From: Bacteroidales bacterium KHT7
GTDB lineage: Bacteria; Bacteroidota; Bacteroidia; Bacteroidales; Bacteroidaceae
Assembly: GCA_900102385.1 (NCBI GenBank)
Contig: FNBQ01000003.1
Coordinates: 68,787 to 132,786 of the forward strand
Length of the DNA stretch: 64,000 nucleotides
Direction: 5' to 3'
The notes beneath the pieces were generated by a model. The model worked only from the letters and a program-made list of their open reading frames with translations, did no database searches and was not told the DNA's origin. The number at the start of each line of letters is the position of its first letter. Position 1 is the stretch's first letter. The translations under genes and the position numbers were made by a program. Shown here one piece after another: positions 27,433-36,317 of the stretch.

Positions 27433-27534
27433 GTTAAAAATGCATTAAAAATTCACATTATTAATACTTTTTTTGTATCTTCGTGCGCTAATTCTTAAAA
27501 ACAAGGAAAAAAATAAATAATAAAAAATAATAAA

Positions 27535-29670
27535 ATGCCAGCATTACAAAACATTCAGAAGCATGGCAAGGTACTCATAGCAGTCGTTGCCCTTGCTTTG
27601 TTTGCATTTATCGCAGAAGAGGGGTTCCGTGCAATGGAACAGAACTCAAACGCCAACAGAAACAAGGTTGGTGAGATAGACGGTGAGGCTATTTCAGCCT
27701 CAGATTTCGAGAAACTCGTTGACGAATATACCGAAGCAATGAAGTTCGTTCAGCAGAGATCTTCATTCACCGACGAGGAGACAACACAGATTAAGGATCA
27801 GGTGTGGCAGATGCTTGTCAACAACAAACTTGTTGAGAACGAGTGCAAAAAGCTCGGTCTGACAGTTACCGACGAGGAACTTCAGAACATCATCAACGAA
27901 GGCAACAGCCCATTGTTGAGCCAGACTCCCTTCATCGGTCAGAACGGTCGTTTCGACAAGGATATGCTTAAAAAATTCCTTGCCGACTACGAAAAGACAA
28001 AGACTCAGAATCCACAGATGGCTGAGCAGTATGCACAAGTATACAAGTTCTGGACATTCATCGAGAAGATGCTGAGAACTCAGACTCTTCAGATGAAGTA
28101 TCAGGCACTCATCTCTAACGCCCTTATCTCAAACCCTATTTCAGCAAAGGCATCGTTCGAGAACCGCACAAACCAAAGCGACATTCTGATGGCAGCCGTT
28201 CCATATTCAACAATCAACGACAACGATGTTAAGATTGAAGAGGCTGACTACAAGGCTGCATACGAGAAGAACAAGGAGCGTTTCAGAAACTTTGCTGAGA
28301 GCCGCGACATCAAGTACATCGATGTTCTTGTAAAAGCAAGCCCAGCAGACCGTGCAAGCCTTGAGGAGGAGATGAAGGAGTACGTTACAAAACTTGCTAA
28401 CGGCGAAGATGCAACAAACGTAGTTCGCTTGTCAAACTCACTTGTTCCATATTCAGACGTATTCGTTTCTAAGCACGTTCTTCCGGGCGACATCGCAGGC
28501 AAGATTGATTCAACAGCCGTTGGAACTGTTGCCTCTACATTCTACAACGCTCAGGACAATACACTTAACTGCTACCGCTACATTGCAAAGGCTTCAATTC
28601 CTGATTCAGTTGAGTACCAGTCAATTATGGTAATGGGCGCAAGCAAGGACGAAATCAAGACTAAGACCGATAGCGTTGTAAACGCAATTAACGCAGGCGG
28701 TGATATTAAGGCTATCGCAAAGAACTACAACCAGACAGGCGAGTCATCATGGTTGACAAGCCGTCAGTACGAGGGTCAGAAGTTGAGCACAGAGAATGTT
28801 AAGTACATCAACGCTGTTACAACTCTTGGCGTTGGCTCAACAACAGTTGTAGAGACTGCTCAGGGCAACGTAGTTGTAAAGGTTCTTAACCGCAAGGCAT
28901 TCAGCGACAAGTACAAGGTTGCTGCAATCAAGCGCGAAGTTACATTCAGCAAGGAGACATACAGCAAGGCTTTCAACAACTTCAGCCAGTTCGTTGCAAA
29001 GAACAAGACTTTGAAGGAAATAGAGGCTAACGCTTCAAAGAGCGGCTATACTGTTCTCGACCGTTCAGACATCTACAGCAGCGAGCACAACGTTTGCGGC
29101 GTGGGCAACACTCGCGAAATTATGCGCTGGCTCTTCAACGATGCAAAGAAGAACGATGTATCTAAACTTTACGAGTGCGGTACAGACAACGACCACATGA
29201 TGCTCATCGCTGTTACAGGCGTTAACGAGGCTGGATATCTTCCACTCGAGAAGGTTAAGCCAATGTTGAAAAACGAGATTCTTAACGACAAGAAGGCTGA
29301 GAAGATTATCGCAAGCCTTGGCAACGTTAAGAGCGTAGCAGACGCAAAGAAGCAGAAGGGCGCAGTTTCTGACACAATCAAGCATGTTACATTCTCAGCT
29401 CCAGCTTTCGTTATGGCAACAAGTTCAAGCGAGCCTGCACTCAGCGCACGCGTAAGCATGACAGCTAAGGGTCAGTTTGCTGGTCCTGTAAAGGGTAACG
29501 CTGGAGTATTCGTATTCCAGGTACTTGACAAGCAGAAGGCTCAGGAGAAGTTTGATGCAAAGACTGAGGAAGGAATGCTTACAAACATGGCTGCACGCGC
29601 AGCAAGCCGCTTCATCAACGACCTTTACATCAAGGCTAAGGTTGTAGACAAGCGTTACATGTTCTTCTAA
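27535..29670 (+). CDS. ppiD: PpiD-like periplasmic peptidyl-prolyl isomerase/chaperone
   Basis: A 711-residue protein with one N-terminal membrane anchor (about residues 12-32, VLIAVVALALFAFIAEEGF), an SurA_N-type chaperone domain (VGEIDGEAISASDFEKLVDEYTE, KDQVWQMLVNNKLVENECKKLGLTVTDEEL), one parvulin domain around residues 340-450, and a degenerate C-terminal part. It should assist folding of exported proteins leaving SecYEG. Upstream, TATCTTCG at 27476-27483 is a near match to the -7 box. Codon use is biased as in the TPR gene, which indicates strong expression. Confidence 0.85.
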   Translation: MPALQNIQKHGKVLIAVVALALFAFIAEEGFRAMEQNSNANRNKVGEIDGEAISASDFEKLVDEYTEAMKFVQQRSSFTDEETTQIKDQVWQMLVNNKLVENECKKLGLTVTDEELQNIINEGNSPLLSQTPFIGQNGRFDKDMLKKFLADYEKTKTQNPQMAEQYAQVYKFWTFIEKMLRTQTLQMKYQALISNALISNPISAKASFENRTNQSDILMAAVPYSTINDNDVKIEEADYKAAYEKNKERFRNFAESRDIKYIDVLVKASPADRASLEEEMKEYVTKLANGEDATNVVRLSNSLVPYSDVFVSKHVLPGDIAGKIDSTAVGTVASTFYNAQDNTLNCYRYIAKASIPDSVEYQSIMVMGASKDEIKTKTDSVVNAINAGGDIKAIAKNYNQTGESSWLTSRQYEGQKLSTENVKYINAVTTLGVGSTTVVETAQGNVVVKVLNRKAFSDKYKVAAIKREVTFSKETYSKAFNNFSQFVAKNKTLKEIEANASKSGYTVLDRSDIYSSEHNVCGVGNTREIMRWLFNDAKKNDVSKLYECGTDNDHMMLIAVTGVNEAGYLPLEKVKPMLKNEILNDKKAEKIIASLGNVKSVADAKKQKGAVSDTIKHVTFSAPAFVMATSSSEPALSARVSMTAKGQFAGPVKGNAGVFVFQVLDKQKAQEKFDAKTEEGMLTNMAARAASRFINDLYIKAKVVDKRYMFF

Positions 29671-29700
29671 TTTTCAGACATTAGAAATTAAATCAAACAT

Positions 29701-29737
29701 AAAATCTGAATGTGGATTCGTTCTACATTCAGATTTT
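29701..29737 (+). terminator. Terminator after ppiD
   Basis: 13-bp arms AAAATCTGAATGT (29701-29713) and ACATTCAGATTTT (29725-29737), 11-base loop, then a T run. The T run merges into the -7-like box CATCTTTG (29743-29750) of the next gene, whose ATG is only 5 bases further on. Confidence 0.9.
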
Positions 29738-29755
29738 TTTTACATCTTTGTCGCC

Positions 29756-30772
29756 ATGAAAAGAAACGCATTATCAATACTTTTGCTGATTATAAGCCTT
29801 GGCGCAGCGGCTCAAGGCTATCAGGCTGATGAAATCCAGACTTTCAACATGACAAAAGCCGGAATAAAGCCACGCAACTACAGCGGAATCGCGCACCTTG
29901 ACGGAAGTCGATATGCCCTCGTAAGCGACAAGGAAGATTCCGACGGATTCTTTATCTTCAGCATCGAACAGGACAGCATCACGGGCAGAATCATCAGCGT
30001 TAAAGACGAAGGATTTCGCTCTGCAAACACAGGCACACAGAGAGATATGGAAGGCATCTGCGCACGAATCTGCAACGGCGATACGCTCATCTACATCGCG
30101 GCAGAAAACGACCAGCAGATTTTTGAATACAATTCGAACGGCATTCCAACAGGAAAGAGTATGAATATTCCAGAAGAATTCAGCAAAAACAATATTCAGG
30201 GAAACTACGGATTCGAATCGCTCGCCTACTCTGCCGCAACAAATCAGTTTTGGACAACAACCGAAAATGCTCTGAAAAAAGACATCGGCAAACCGGACGA
30301 AGGCGTAAGACTACGCCTGCAATCGTTTGACGACAATCTGAAGACAAAACATCAATACGAATATCGCACCGATTCTCCTGTTTACGGAAACAAAAAGAAA
30401 CGGAACTACGCTTTCGGTGTGGCTGAAATCTGCGCACTCGCCGACTATGGTCTGATTGTGCTCGAACGCGAATTTATCGTCACTCCAAACTATATCGGAA
30501 GCAAGTGCAATCACAAACTTTTCGTCGTGAAACCTACGCAGAACGACGTTCCGATGGAAAAGGATTTGCTTTACTCGTTCGAGACAAAGTTCAATCTCTC
30601 TCACAAAAATCTTGCCAACTATGAAGGCATGTGCCTCGGTGCAAGACTTTCCAACGGAAAGCAAACACTCCTGCTCGTAAATGATTCACAAGCAGGAGCG
30701 GGAAATAAAATTTTTGCGCTACAAGATTACCTGAAAGTAATCTCTATTTCTTATCCTCGCGAAGCGGAATAG
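29756..30772 (+). CDS. Exported phytase-like esterase-domain protein (PF13449 type)
   Basis: A 338-residue protein with a signal peptide (to SLGAAAQG, about residue 20) and a beta-propeller of the esterase-like phytase family: GIAHLDGSRYALVSDKEDSDGFFIFSI, RDMEGICARI, YGFESLAYSAATNQFWTTTENAL, ALADYGLIVLEREF, NYEGMCLGARLSNGKQTLLLVNDSQAGAG. The conserved acidic residues after the GLA/ESL motifs are the usual metal or substrate ligands. Substrate unknown. The 3' end overlaps the convergent gene by 29 bases. Confidence 0.82.
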   Translation: MKRNALSILLLIISLGAAAQGYQADEIQTFNMTKAGIKPRNYSGIAHLDGSRYALVSDKEDSDGFFIFSIEQDSITGRIISVKDEGFRSANTGTQRDMEGICARICNGDTLIYIAAENDQQIFEYNSNGIPTGKSMNIPEEFSKNNIQGNYGFESLAYSAATNQFWTTTENALKKDIGKPDEGVRLRLQSFDDNLKTKHQYEYRTDSPVYGNKKKRNYAFGVAEICALADYGLIVLEREFIVTPNYIGSKCNHKLFVVKPTQNDVPMEKDLLYSFETKFNLSHKNLANYEGMCLGARLSNGKQTLLLVNDSQAGAGNKIFALQDYLKVISISYPREAE

Positions 30773-32255
30773 TGGTGTCGCCAGCAAGCGATTCAACCAT
30801 AGGAAGCATACGTTTGTAGGCTTCGAGCACTTCGAGAATCTTTTTTTCTTGAAAGTTGAATTCGTTTAGTGTTATCTTCGGCTTCTCGTTAAGAATCTTT
30901 CGTTTGAGAAACTGAAACGCCGTTCCTCGTCCCATTATCTCCTTTCGGAAAATCTCGTAATTGAATACGAAATACTTTTCGTGGCGGCAACATTCAAGCA
31001 CCACGTTCCACCGTTTTTGCGTAAACTGATTGAACAACCGCAGAATCTTTACACACTCACCCACATCATTCAAAGCATTCACAAAGGCACGCATAACGCG
31101 TTCCTGCTGAGTTTTTGGGTCGTAGTCGTAAACATGGTTCACGGCATCCGTTGCGTGTTCCGCAGCCCTGCTCACCTTGTGATTCCAATTCTGATTCAGC
31201 GATTGGAAATACAGTTTATCCATCTGAGCAACAAGTCTTTCGCGAATATCCCAAACCTCTTTCACATGCTTGTAATTAAGCAAATCGGTAGCCTTGTTCT
31301 TTACAAGATATTCGAAAAGCTCGCCCATTATATAAAGATTTCGTGCCACGCTGTTTCTCATTCGGTAGATATCTGTTGCAAGAATCTCGACAGACGAATC
31401 AAGATTGTCTCCCTCGGTTTCCATCATCTCGCTGTGCCCGAGGAAAGTCGAAATTCTATCGAAATCATGCGACTTGTAAACCGTTTCGGCATCCGCATCA
31501 ACTTTTAGAAGATGCTGCTCTATGCTGTCCAAATTGGCAGTCTGCTTTTTGTAATCCTCCTCGGCAAGAAGCATATAGCCTTTCATAATTGCATGATGTT
31601 CAGGAACTTTATAGAACATGCGATTGTTGTAGTTGTAAACCCAATAAGGAATCATCAGCGCAGGAATAACGACGTTTACGACAAACATAAATGCCAGTAC
31701 CATCCACGAAACCAGCAGAATATAGTTGTTTGCAAGATGCCAGTCCCAGTTTTCCCAATAAACTGTTAGCATTTCTGGCGTGCGCCAATAAAACATCAGC
31801 GCAGAATAGTTAAGCGAAAACAGAGTTACGATGATTATGATGCTCAGAATTCGCCACCAAAAATTTCGATTCTGTCCCGTGAGATGGAAAAGATGAGCCG
31901 TCCACAATCCGCCGAGAAACAGAAAGAGATACGTTCCCCACACGGTTGTCGGCTCGGGAGTTTCAACATCGTCCTTCTGCCAAGCCCACACAATTGTTGC
32001 ACCCATGTAGACCAAGAAAAGCACAAAGAATGCGTATTTTACCACAGGATTGCTCTGCTGATAACTTTCGATGTTACGGTTTGCCGATTCAAACTCCTCA
32101 ACCGTGATAATATCGTTATCAACGCCCGACCTCAGATATTTCTGCGTTGTACATACCTTGTTTTTCTTAAGGTCTGCATCTTCGGTTCGGCAACTACAGA
32201 ACATTGCCGTCATCACTGTTATAAGTAAGAATAACAAAAAATCCCTTATCTTCAT
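30744..32255 (-). CDS. Polytopic membrane protein of unknown family
   Basis: A 503-residue protein I do not recognise. Residues 1-26 are a signal or anchor ending in a lipobox-like MFCSC. Four further hydrophobic segments follow at about 74-93 (VKYAFFVLFLVYMGATIVWAW), 107-125, 134-155 and 175-203. The remaining 290 residues are soluble, mainly helical, and rich in charged and aromatic residues (HAIMKGYMLLAEEDYKKQ; RNSVARNLYIMGELFEYLVKNKATDLLNYKHVKEVWDIRERLV). The ATG at 32255 is used; an upstream TTG is unlikely. The 3' end overlaps the convergent phytase-like gene by 29 bases. A good promoter lies at 32294-32325. Confidence 0.75.
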   Translation of the reverse strand: MKIRDFLLFLLITVMTAMFCSCRTEDADLKKNKVCTTQKYLRSGVDNDIITVEEFESANRNIESYQQSNPVVKYAFFVLFLVYMGATIVWAWQKDDVETPEPTTVWGTYLFLFLGGLWTAHLFHLTGQNRNFWWRILSIIIIVTLFSLNYSALMFYWRTPEMLTVYWENWDWHLANNYILLVSWMVLAFMFVVNVVIPALMIPYWVYNYNNRMFYKVPEHHAIMKGYMLLAEEDYKKQTANLDSIEQHLLKVDADAETVYKSHDFDRISTFLGHSEMMETEGDNLDSSVEILATDIYRMRNSVARNLYIMGELFEYLVKNKATDLLNYKHVKEVWDIRERLVAQMDKLYFQSLNQNWNHKVSRAAEHATDAVNHVYDYDPKTQQERVMRAFVNALNDVGECVKILRLFNQFTQKRWNVVLECCRHEKYFVFNYEIFRKEIMGRGTAFQFLKRKILNEKPKITLNEFNFQEKKILEVLEAYKRMLPMVESLAGDTTIPLREDKK

Positions 32256-32293
32256 CCCCAAATATTATATTATAAAAGGTAACATTATTGACA

Positions 32294-32325
32294 CAAATAT
32301 ACATACCCCATACGAAAAGAACAAA
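32294..32325 (-). promoter_or_regulatory. Promoter of the unknown membrane protein gene
   Basis: Minus-strand TTTG (32322-32325), 20 bp, TATATTTG (32294-32301). Both boxes match the Bacteroidetes consensus; the ATG follows 38 bases later. Confidence 0.75.
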
Positions 32326-32470
32326 TTTTTAGACATAAAAATTGAATTTACGCACATAAAATTCTGTCATTTGGACATCTGAAAGCCCTTCGCTAACTAT
32401 CAGAGGGCGATTTTCAAAATCAAAGAAGAACAAAGAAAGCCGGCTGTGCGAACAATCGGACGTAAAAAAA

Positions 32471-32502
32471 TTCGTCAGTCTCACGTTATTTTCATATTTT
32501 TG
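32471..32502 (+). promoter_or_regulatory. Probable promoter of xseB
   Basis: TATTTTTG at 32495-32502 with TTCG (32471-32474) 20 bp upstream. The xseB ATG is 27 bases further, so longer readings of the ORF from 32446 would start before the promoter. Confidence 0.6.
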
Positions 32503-32529
32503 TACTCACTCAAAAAACATCTGGAAGAA

Positions 32530-32727
32530 ATGAAAAATAAGACATACGAAGAATCAATGGCTCGTCTTGAGGAAATAACCAAAAAGATTGAGGCTCGCGA
32601 ACTAACCATCGACGAACTGAGCAATAATCTGAAAGAGGCGCAGCAACTGCTGAAATTCTGCAAAGACAAATTGTATAAAACCGACGAAGATATACAGAAA
32701 ATATTGGATAAGTCAGAAGACATATAA
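32530..32727 (+). CDS. xseB: Exodeoxyribonuclease VII small subunit
   Basis: A 65-residue XseB: TYEESMARLEEITKKIEARELTIDELSNNLKEAQQLLKFCKDKL is the family's two-helix pattern. Several XseB subunits bind one XseA to make the single-strand-specific exonuclease VII. The ATG at 32530 gives the usual length. Unlike in many genomes, xseA is not adjacent: ilvE follows with its own promoter and a membrane protein gene lies divergently upstream. Confidence 0.93.
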   Translation: MKNKTYEESMARLEEITKKIEARELTIDELSNNLKEAQQLLKFCKDKLYKTDEDIQKILDKSEDI

Positions 32728-32767
32728 AAAAGTCAAACAAAAATATAGTTTGTGTTGATAAATTTTG

Positions 32768-32775
32768 TAATTTTG
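32768..32775 (+). promoter_or_regulatory. -7 box of ilvE
   Basis: TAATTTTG matches TAnnTTTG; a TTTG at 32749-32752 is only 15 bp upstream, shorter than usual. The ilvE ATG is 62 bases downstream. Confidence 0.5.
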
Positions 32776-32837
32776 CTTTCGACTTTCAACAAATTGAAAG
32801 TAACAACACTGATTTTATTTAAAAATATAATAAGGCA

Positions 32838-33860
32838 ATGAACGAATTAGACTGGAAAAATCTGCCTTTTGGTTATATAAAGACAGACTATAACGTACGC
32901 TGCTACTATCGCAATGGGAAATGGGGTGAGATTGAAGTTTCATCAGAAGAAACCATCAACATGCACATGGCAGCAACATGTCTGCACTACGGACAGGAAG
33001 CATTTGAGGGACTGAAAGCATATCGCTGCAAGGATGGCAAGGTAAGAGCTTTCCGCATCGAAGAGAACGCTGCACGCTTGCAGAGCACTTGCCGCGGAAT
33101 TCTTATGCCAGAGTTGCCAACAGAGAAGTTTGTCGAGATGGTGAAGAAGGTGGTACGCCTTAACGAACGCTTCATTCCGCCATACGAGAGCGGTGCAACA
33201 CTCTATGTACGTCCTCTTCTTATAGGCACAAGCGCGCAGGTAGGCGTGCATCCAGCATCTGAATATCTGTTCATTATCTTCGTAACTCCAGTAGGACCAT
33301 ACTTCAAGGGAGGTTTCTCAACCAACCCTTACGTCATCATCCGCGAGCACGACCGTTCGGCTCCTCTCGGAACTGGAATCTACAAGGTTGGAGGTAACTA
33401 CGCAGCAAGCCTTCAGGCTAATAAAAAGGCTCACGACCTGGGCTACGCATGCGAATTCTATCTCGATGCAAAAGAAAAGAAATACATCGACGAGTGCGGT
33501 GCTGCCAACTTCTTCGGAATAAAGGACAACACATACGTTACTCCAAAATCGACATCAATCCTGCCGTCTATCACCAACAAGAGTCTTATGCAACTAGCCG
33601 AGGACTTCGGAATGAAGGTTGAAAGACGCAAGATTGCCGAGGAGGAACTCGAAACATTCGAAGAGGCCGGAGCATGCGGAACAGCAGCCGTAATCAGCCC
33701 TATCGAGCGCATCGACGACCTTGAACTGAACAAGAGTTATGTGATTGCAAAAGACGGCAAGCCGGGTCCTGTGAGCACGAAGTTGTATAACAAGCTCATC
33801 GGCATTCAGTATGGCGAAGAGCCTGACACACACGGCTGGATTACAGTTGTAATTGAATAA
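32838..33860 (+). CDS. ilvE: Branched-chain amino acid aminotransferase
   Basis: A 340-residue PLP-dependent class IV aminotransferase for Leu, Ile and Val. Motifs: LHYGQEAFEGLKAYR, YVRPLLIGTSAQVGVHPA, and the PLP lysine Lys183 in GTGIYKVGGNYAASLQA, followed by IDECGAANFFGI, where the Glu contacts PLP. The length and sequence fit the BCAT2/group II form common in Bacteroidetes. Cytoplasmic. It is monocistronic, with a stem-loop at 33892-33925 after it. Confidence 0.96.
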   Translation: MNELDWKNLPFGYIKTDYNVRCYYRNGKWGEIEVSSEETINMHMAATCLHYGQEAFEGLKAYRCKDGKVRAFRIEENAARLQSTCRGILMPELPTEKFVEMVKKVVRLNERFIPPYESGATLYVRPLLIGTSAQVGVHPASEYLFIIFVTPVGPYFKGGFSTNPYVIIREHDRSAPLGTGIYKVGGNYAASLQANKKAHDLGYACEFYLDAKEKKYIDECGAANFFGIKDNTYVTPKSTSILPSITNKSLMQLAEDFGMKVERRKIAEEELETFEEAGACGTAAVISPIERIDDLELNKSYVIAKDGKPGPVSTKLYNKLIGIQYGEEPDTHGWITVVIE

Positions 33861-33891
33861 AAAACATAACGTAATTTATTTACGCACCTTG

Positions 33892-33925
33892 ATAACCGGA
33901 CACATCGAAAGATGTATCCGGTTAT
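33892..33925. terminator. Stem-loop between ilvE and trmB
   Basis: ATAACCGGA pairs with TCCGGTTAT, then one mismatch, then ACATC with GATGT, closed by a GAAA tetraloop. There is no T run after it, so it may be a weak terminator or a structured leader of trmB. Confidence 0.5.
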
Positions 33926-33953
33926 ATGGGTTATAATTAACACTAATGTAAAA

Positions 33954-34712
33954 ATGGGCAAAGGAAAGTTAGAAAAATTCGCCGACATGCGAAACTACCC
34001 ACATGTTTTTGAATATCCGTTCTCGGTGGCAGACAACGTGCCTTTCGAGATGAAGGGAAAATGGAACGAGATGTTCTTCCACAACAGTAACCCTATCGTT
34101 CTTGAACTGGGCTGCGGACGAGGAGAATACACCACCGGACTGGCACGAATGTATCCCGACAAAAACTTCATCGGAGTTGACATAAAGGGAGCGAGAATGT
34201 GGACAGGTGCAACTGAGGCACTCAAAGACGGACTGAAAAATGTGGCTTTTCTTCGCACCAACATCGAGATAATCGAACGCTTCTTTGCAGCAGGCGAAGT
34301 GAGCGAGATTTGGCTTACATTCAGCGATCCGCAGATGAAAAAAGCCACAAAGCGACTCACCAGCACATACTTCATGAACAGGTATCGCAAGTTCCTTGTT
34401 CAGAACGGATTAGTACATCTGAAGACGGACAGTAACTTTATGTTTACATACACGAAGTACATGCTCGAAGGCAACAAACTCCCCGTTCAGTTCATTACCG
34501 ACGACTTGTATCACAGTGGTCTGAATGACGAAATTCTGAACATCAAGACGTACTACGAACAGCAATGGCTCGACCGTGGTCTGACAATAAAATACATACG
34601 CTTTGAACTTCCGCAAGAAGGCGAACTAAGCGAACCAGACGTCGAGATTGAACTCGACGAATATCGCAGTTACAATCGCAGCAAACGCAGCGGTCTGCAA
34701 ACCAGCAAATAA
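33954..34712 (+). CDS. trmB: tRNA (guanine-N7)-methyltransferase TrmB
   Basis: A 252-residue SAM-dependent enzyme that makes m7G46 in tRNA. Motif I is [15 protein letters not shown], followed by [13 protein letters not shown] (motif II) and the TrmB signature [20 protein letters not shown], which corresponds to the PDPW..K.RH region. A C-terminal charged tail ([17 protein letters not shown]) is present. Start at the ATG at 33954; an upstream start at 33912 lies inside the stem-loop. Eighteen bases before mrp. Confidence 0.95.
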   Translation: MGKGKLEKFADMRNYPHVFEYPFSVADNVPFEMKGKWNEMFFHNSNPIVLELGCGRGEYTTGLARMYPDKNFIGVDIKGARMWTGATEALKDGLKNVAFLRTNIEIIERFFAAGEVSEIWLTFSDPQMKKATKRLTSTYFMNRYRKFLVQNGLVHLKTDSNFMFTYTKYMLEGNKLPVQFITDDLYHSGLNDEILNIKTYYEQQWLDRGLTIKYIRFELPQEGELSEPDVEIELDEYRSYNRSKRSGLQTSK

Positions 34713-34730
34713 GAAATCAAATAAATAGTT

Positions 34731-35834
34731 ATGACATTATATCCAAAGTTAATTAACGACGCACTTGCAACAGTACGCTATCCCGGCACAGGCAAAAACC
34801 TGATTGAGGCTGAGATGATTGAGGACGACATGCGAATTGACGGCATGAAAGTGAGTTTCTCTATTATATTCGACAAGCCAACCGACCCTTTCATGAAATC
34901 GGTAATCAAGGCTGCCGAGGCGGCAATCCATACATACGTAGACAAAGATGTTGAGGTAACCATAGGTGTAAAGACCATTCAGGCAGCACGCCCGGAAGTA
35001 GGCAAACTTCTTCCGCAGGTAAAGAACATCATTGCCGTTTCAAGCGGAAAAGGCGGCGTTGGAAAATCTACCGTGGCAGCCAATCTTGCTGTTGCTCTGG
35101 CAAAACTGGGCTACAAAGTCGGACTGCTCGATACTGATATCTTCGGCCCAAGTATGCCAAAGATGTTCCAGACCGAAGACGCTCGTCCTTATATGGATAG
35201 AATTGACGGTCGCGACCTTATCATACCAATCGAGAAATATGGTGTTAAGTTACTGAGTATCGGCTTCTTCGTCAATCCCGACCAAGCAACATTGTGGCGC
35301 GGCGGAATGGCTTGCAACGCTCTGAAACAACTTATTGCCGATGCAAATTGGGAAGACCTCGACTACTTCATTCTTGACACTCCTCCGGGAACGAGCGACA
35401 TTCATCTTTCTCTTGTTCAGACACTTGCAATCACCGGCGCTGTAATCGTCAGCACTCCACAACAAGTGGCTTTGGCTGATGCTCGCAAGGGCATCAACAT
35501 GTATCAGAACGACAAGGTTAACGTGCCTATTCTCGGACTGATTGAAAACATGGCATGGTTCACACCTGCCGAGCACACAGACGAGAAGTATTATCTGTTT
35601 GGCAAAGAAGGCGTTAAGAATCTTGCCGAGGAGATGAACATTCCGCTGCTTGGACAGATTCCTATCGTTCAGAGCATCTGCGAGAACGGCGACAACGGAA
35701 CGCCAGTTGCCCTCGATGCAGGCAGCATCGTCGGAAATGCTTTCATTCAGTTGGCACAAAAGGTTGTTGATGCCACAAAAAAACGCAACGATGAACTTGA
35801 ACCAACAAAAATCGTCGAGGTAAGCAAAAAATAA
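34731..35834 (+). CDS. mrp: Mrp/NBP35-family Fe-S carrier ATPase
   Basis: A 367-residue P-loop protein that carries Fe-S clusters to target apoproteins. N-terminal MIP18/DUF59 domain (about 1-85), then ISVSSGKGGVGKSTVAANLA-type deviant Walker A (AVSSGKGGVGKST, about 103-115), DTDIFGPSMP, ILDTPPGTSDIHLSLVQ and PQQVALADARKGI. The CxxC that usually follows GxxENM is absent (IENMAWFTPAEHTDEKYYLFG), as I recall for other Bacteroidales members, so cluster binding may differ. Probably co-transcribed with trmB and the next small gene. Confidence 0.94.
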   Translation: MTLYPKLINDALATVRYPGTGKNLIEAEMIEDDMRIDGMKVSFSIIFDKPTDPFMKSVIKAAEAAIHTYVDKDVEVTIGVKTIQAARPEVGKLLPQVKNIIAVSSGKGGVGKSTVAANLAVALAKLGYKVGLLDTDIFGPSMPKMFQTEDARPYMDRIDGRDLIIPIEKYGVKLLSIGFFVNPDQATLWRGGMACNALKQLIADANWEDLDYFILDTPPGTSDIHLSLVQTLAITGAVIVSTPQQVALADARKGINMYQNDKVNVPILGLIENMAWFTPAEHTDEKYYLFGKEGVKNLAEEMNIPLLGQIPIVQSICENGDNGTPVALDAGSIVGNAFIQLAQKVVDATKKRNDELEPTKIVEVSKK

Positions 35835-35843
35835 GCATCAGAG

Positions 35844-36206
35844 ATGATTGAGTCATCAAGAAATAAATGTAAAGAAATAATGCGCCAGTTGGAAGCCATG
35901 AAAAAACTTCCGACTGACGCTTTTGCTGCTTCGCAAGAAAAGATTCTTTCCGACCTTAAGAAAATAATCGAAAGCACCAGCACAACACTGGCAAACACGC
36001 CAAGCACAAGCGCATTCACTAACCGCACAGAAGAACTTGAAAATGAATTGAATAAACTTCATCAAGCAGAACAAAACATCAAGCAAAACGACCTATCCGA
36101 AGCCATAAAAATCTTAAACGATTTTGCCGAAGGAAAGGCTGATCCAATGTCGTATTTCACCGGAATGGACGATCTATTCAGTTTTCAAGATCCCGACGAT
36201 TTTTGA
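35844..36206 (+). CDS. Small coiled-coil protein of unknown function
   Basis: A 120-residue acidic protein, 9 bases after mrp. It is predicted helical: MIESSRNKCKEIMRQLEAMKK and TEELENELNKLHQAEQNIKQNDLSEAIKILNDFAEG look like coiled-coil or helical-hairpin segments, with a Ser/Thr-rich stretch (STSTTLANTPSTSAF) between. The C-terminus MDDLFSFQDPDDF is strongly acidic. No signal peptide or membrane segment. I do not recognise a family; the operon position does not establish a role. Confidence 0.7.
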   Translation: MIESSRNKCKEIMRQLEAMKKLPTDAFAASQEKILSDLKKIIESTSTTLANTPSTSAFTNRTEELENELNKLHQAEQNIKQNDLSEAIKILNDFAEGKADPMSYFTGMDDLFSFQDPDDF

Positions 36207-36269
36207 TCCCGAATGCAATAAATATCCAATTTGTCTACCTAAAAAAGCGTTAATGTCATAATTCTTTAT

Positions 36270-36277
36270 TATCTTTG
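36270..36277 (+). promoter_or_regulatory. -7 box of the tyrosine kinase gene
   Basis: TATCTTTG is an exact strong form of TAnnTTTG, 40 bases before the ATG at 36318. No clear TTTG at -33. Confidence 0.55.
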
Positions 36278-36317
36278 TAAAGATTTAACATATCCTAAAT
36301 AAAAGAAGAGCAATATT

